A DNA stretch of 6,776 bases from JADJOY01 sp964450125. Its GTDB lineage: Bacteria > JADJOY01. The position numbers and the translations under genes are program-made. The stretch spans positions 1 through 6,776 of the forward strand of contig CAYVDO010000420.1 in assembly GCA_964450125.1 (NCBI GenBank), given 5' to 3'. Positions 6,227-6,776 of the stretch are shown piece after piece; the stretch's first letter is position 1; each line of letters begins with the position of its first letter. Below the pieces are notes generated by a model. It did not search any database. It had not been told where the DNA came from and saw nothing but the letters and a program-made list of their open reading frames with translations.

Positions 6227-6776
6227 CCAGCCAAAGTCACGTCGTAGAGATCCTTCCAGTGTCCGCCGCCACCGCCGTTCTCGTAGAGCTCGTAGAGAAG
6301 CATGCGATACGAGCCCCGGCAGACGGGCCAGGGGTTGATTGCCTCGATCCAATGCCGGCCTTCCGAGTCGACGTGCTCGCCCGTGGCCACTTGCATGTGC
6401 CCGCCTCCGCCGGACCACCGCCAGGTGAACGCGACTGGCTGGTGATTCGAGAGCTTCGCGAAGAGCTCGGGCTCGCGTAGCGCTTCACCCTCACTCGTTT
6501 CCCGATGATCGAACCCCCAACGTCTGAAGTTGGGCCATCCACCCCTGAGGCACGCACCGGGGACGACGACACCCGGCCGGCATGCATCGCAGGGACAGGG
6601 CACGTGGAAGGCGTCAGTCGCCTGATCGCACTGGCGCACGTGCATTCCGAGTGCATCCATGATCATTTGGCCGCTTGCAGCCCAGCACCACCACCCCGTT
6701 TCCTGCCCCCGCGCGGACACCGGCCCGGGGGGCACCGTTTCCGGTGATGGAATTGGCACGATGGACTCCAACGGTG
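6217..6776 (-). CDS. Papain-like cysteine protease, AvrRpt2/C70-like, partial at the N-terminus
   Basis: The catalytic domain is clear. Numbering from the TTG at 6771: Q23 is the oxyanion-hole Gln, six residues before the nucleophile C29 in GWWCWAAS (the same Q-to-C spacing as papain Q19/C25), H125 lies in GGGGHMQVA, and N146 in EAINPWP completes the triad. The WCWAA motif, QCDQA (47-51), GGWP (77-80) and SGGGGHM are typical of bacterial proteins annotated as papain-like or AvrRpt2-type (C70) cysteine proteases. A cysteine-dense insert (C48, C59, C61, C64, C74) and C151 may form disulfides or bind metal. The frame remains open past the TTG to the right edge, so any signal peptide or prodomain lies outside the window; GTG 6759 is another internal start candidate. 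It is the first visible gene of a four-gene minus-strand operon whose other products are exported, so export is likely but not shown. The substrate is unknown. Confidence 0.85.
   Translation of the reverse strand, partial: PLESIVPIPSPETVPPGPVSARGQETGWWCWAASGQMIMDALGMHVRQCDQATDAFHVPCPCDACRPGVVVPGACLRGGWPNFRRWGFDHRETSEGEALREPELFAKLSNHQPVAFTWRWSGGGGHMQVATGEHVDSEGRHWIEAINPWPVCRGSYRMLLYELYENGGGGGHWKDLYDVTLAGEG

Noticed and set aside
5546..6247. A 233-residue plus-strand frame opposite the Cys-free protein gene
   Set aside because: It has no start signal or domain, its composition is that of an antisense frame, and the opposite strand has a signal peptide and coupled start.
6218..6418. N-terminal extension of the Cys-free secreted protein to 6418
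   Set aside because: The extra 67 residues are Arg-rich shadow of the protease gene and would hide the signal peptide; the TGATG junction with GGAGGG marks the start.

Overview
The window is GC-rich (roughly two thirds G+C by eye) and densely coding, with seven genes in two divergent-origin blocks that converge near position 4400. No RNA gene, insertion sequence, integrase, CRISPR array or origin is visible. The composition, outer-membrane proteins of Gram-negative type, and a lipoprotein whose C-terminus resembles the myxobacterial MYXO-CTERM sorting signal all point to a member of Myxococcota or a close delta-proteobacterial relative. That assignment is inferred, because no marker gene is present.

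Plus-strand block (1-4399). A type II NADH:quinone oxidoreductase-like flavoprotein (48-1379) is followed after 19 bases by an unrecognised polytopic membrane protein (1399-2832) built from three copies of one repeat module. The spacing and a GAGGA ribosome site suggest one transcript. A 169-base intergenic region follows. It holds a T-less hairpin after the stop, an AT-rich stretch with a plausible sigma70-type promoter, and a 12-base palindrome touching the -10 box. It leads into a FadL/OmpP1-family outer-membrane beta-barrel (3002-4399).

Minus-strand block (6776-4413), read right to left. A papain-like cysteine protease of the AvrRpt2/C70-like type runs off the right edge. It overlaps by one base (TGATG) a secreted, cysteine-free protein of unknown function (6217-5522). 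After 16 bases comes a short cysteine-rich lipoprotein (5505-4948) with both an N-terminal lipobox and a MYXO-CTERM-like tail. After 4 bases comes a secreted SnoaL/NTF2-like protein (4943-4413). All three downstream genes have strong GGAGG-type ribosome sites, and their products carry export signals. The four look like one translationally coupled operon acting at the cell envelope or outside the cell.

The two blocks end tail to tail only 13 bases apart with no visible terminator. The best candidate for an undescribed system is the protease, Cys-free protein, Cys-rich lipoprotein and SnoaL-like cluster. Its biological task cannot be read from sequence alone.
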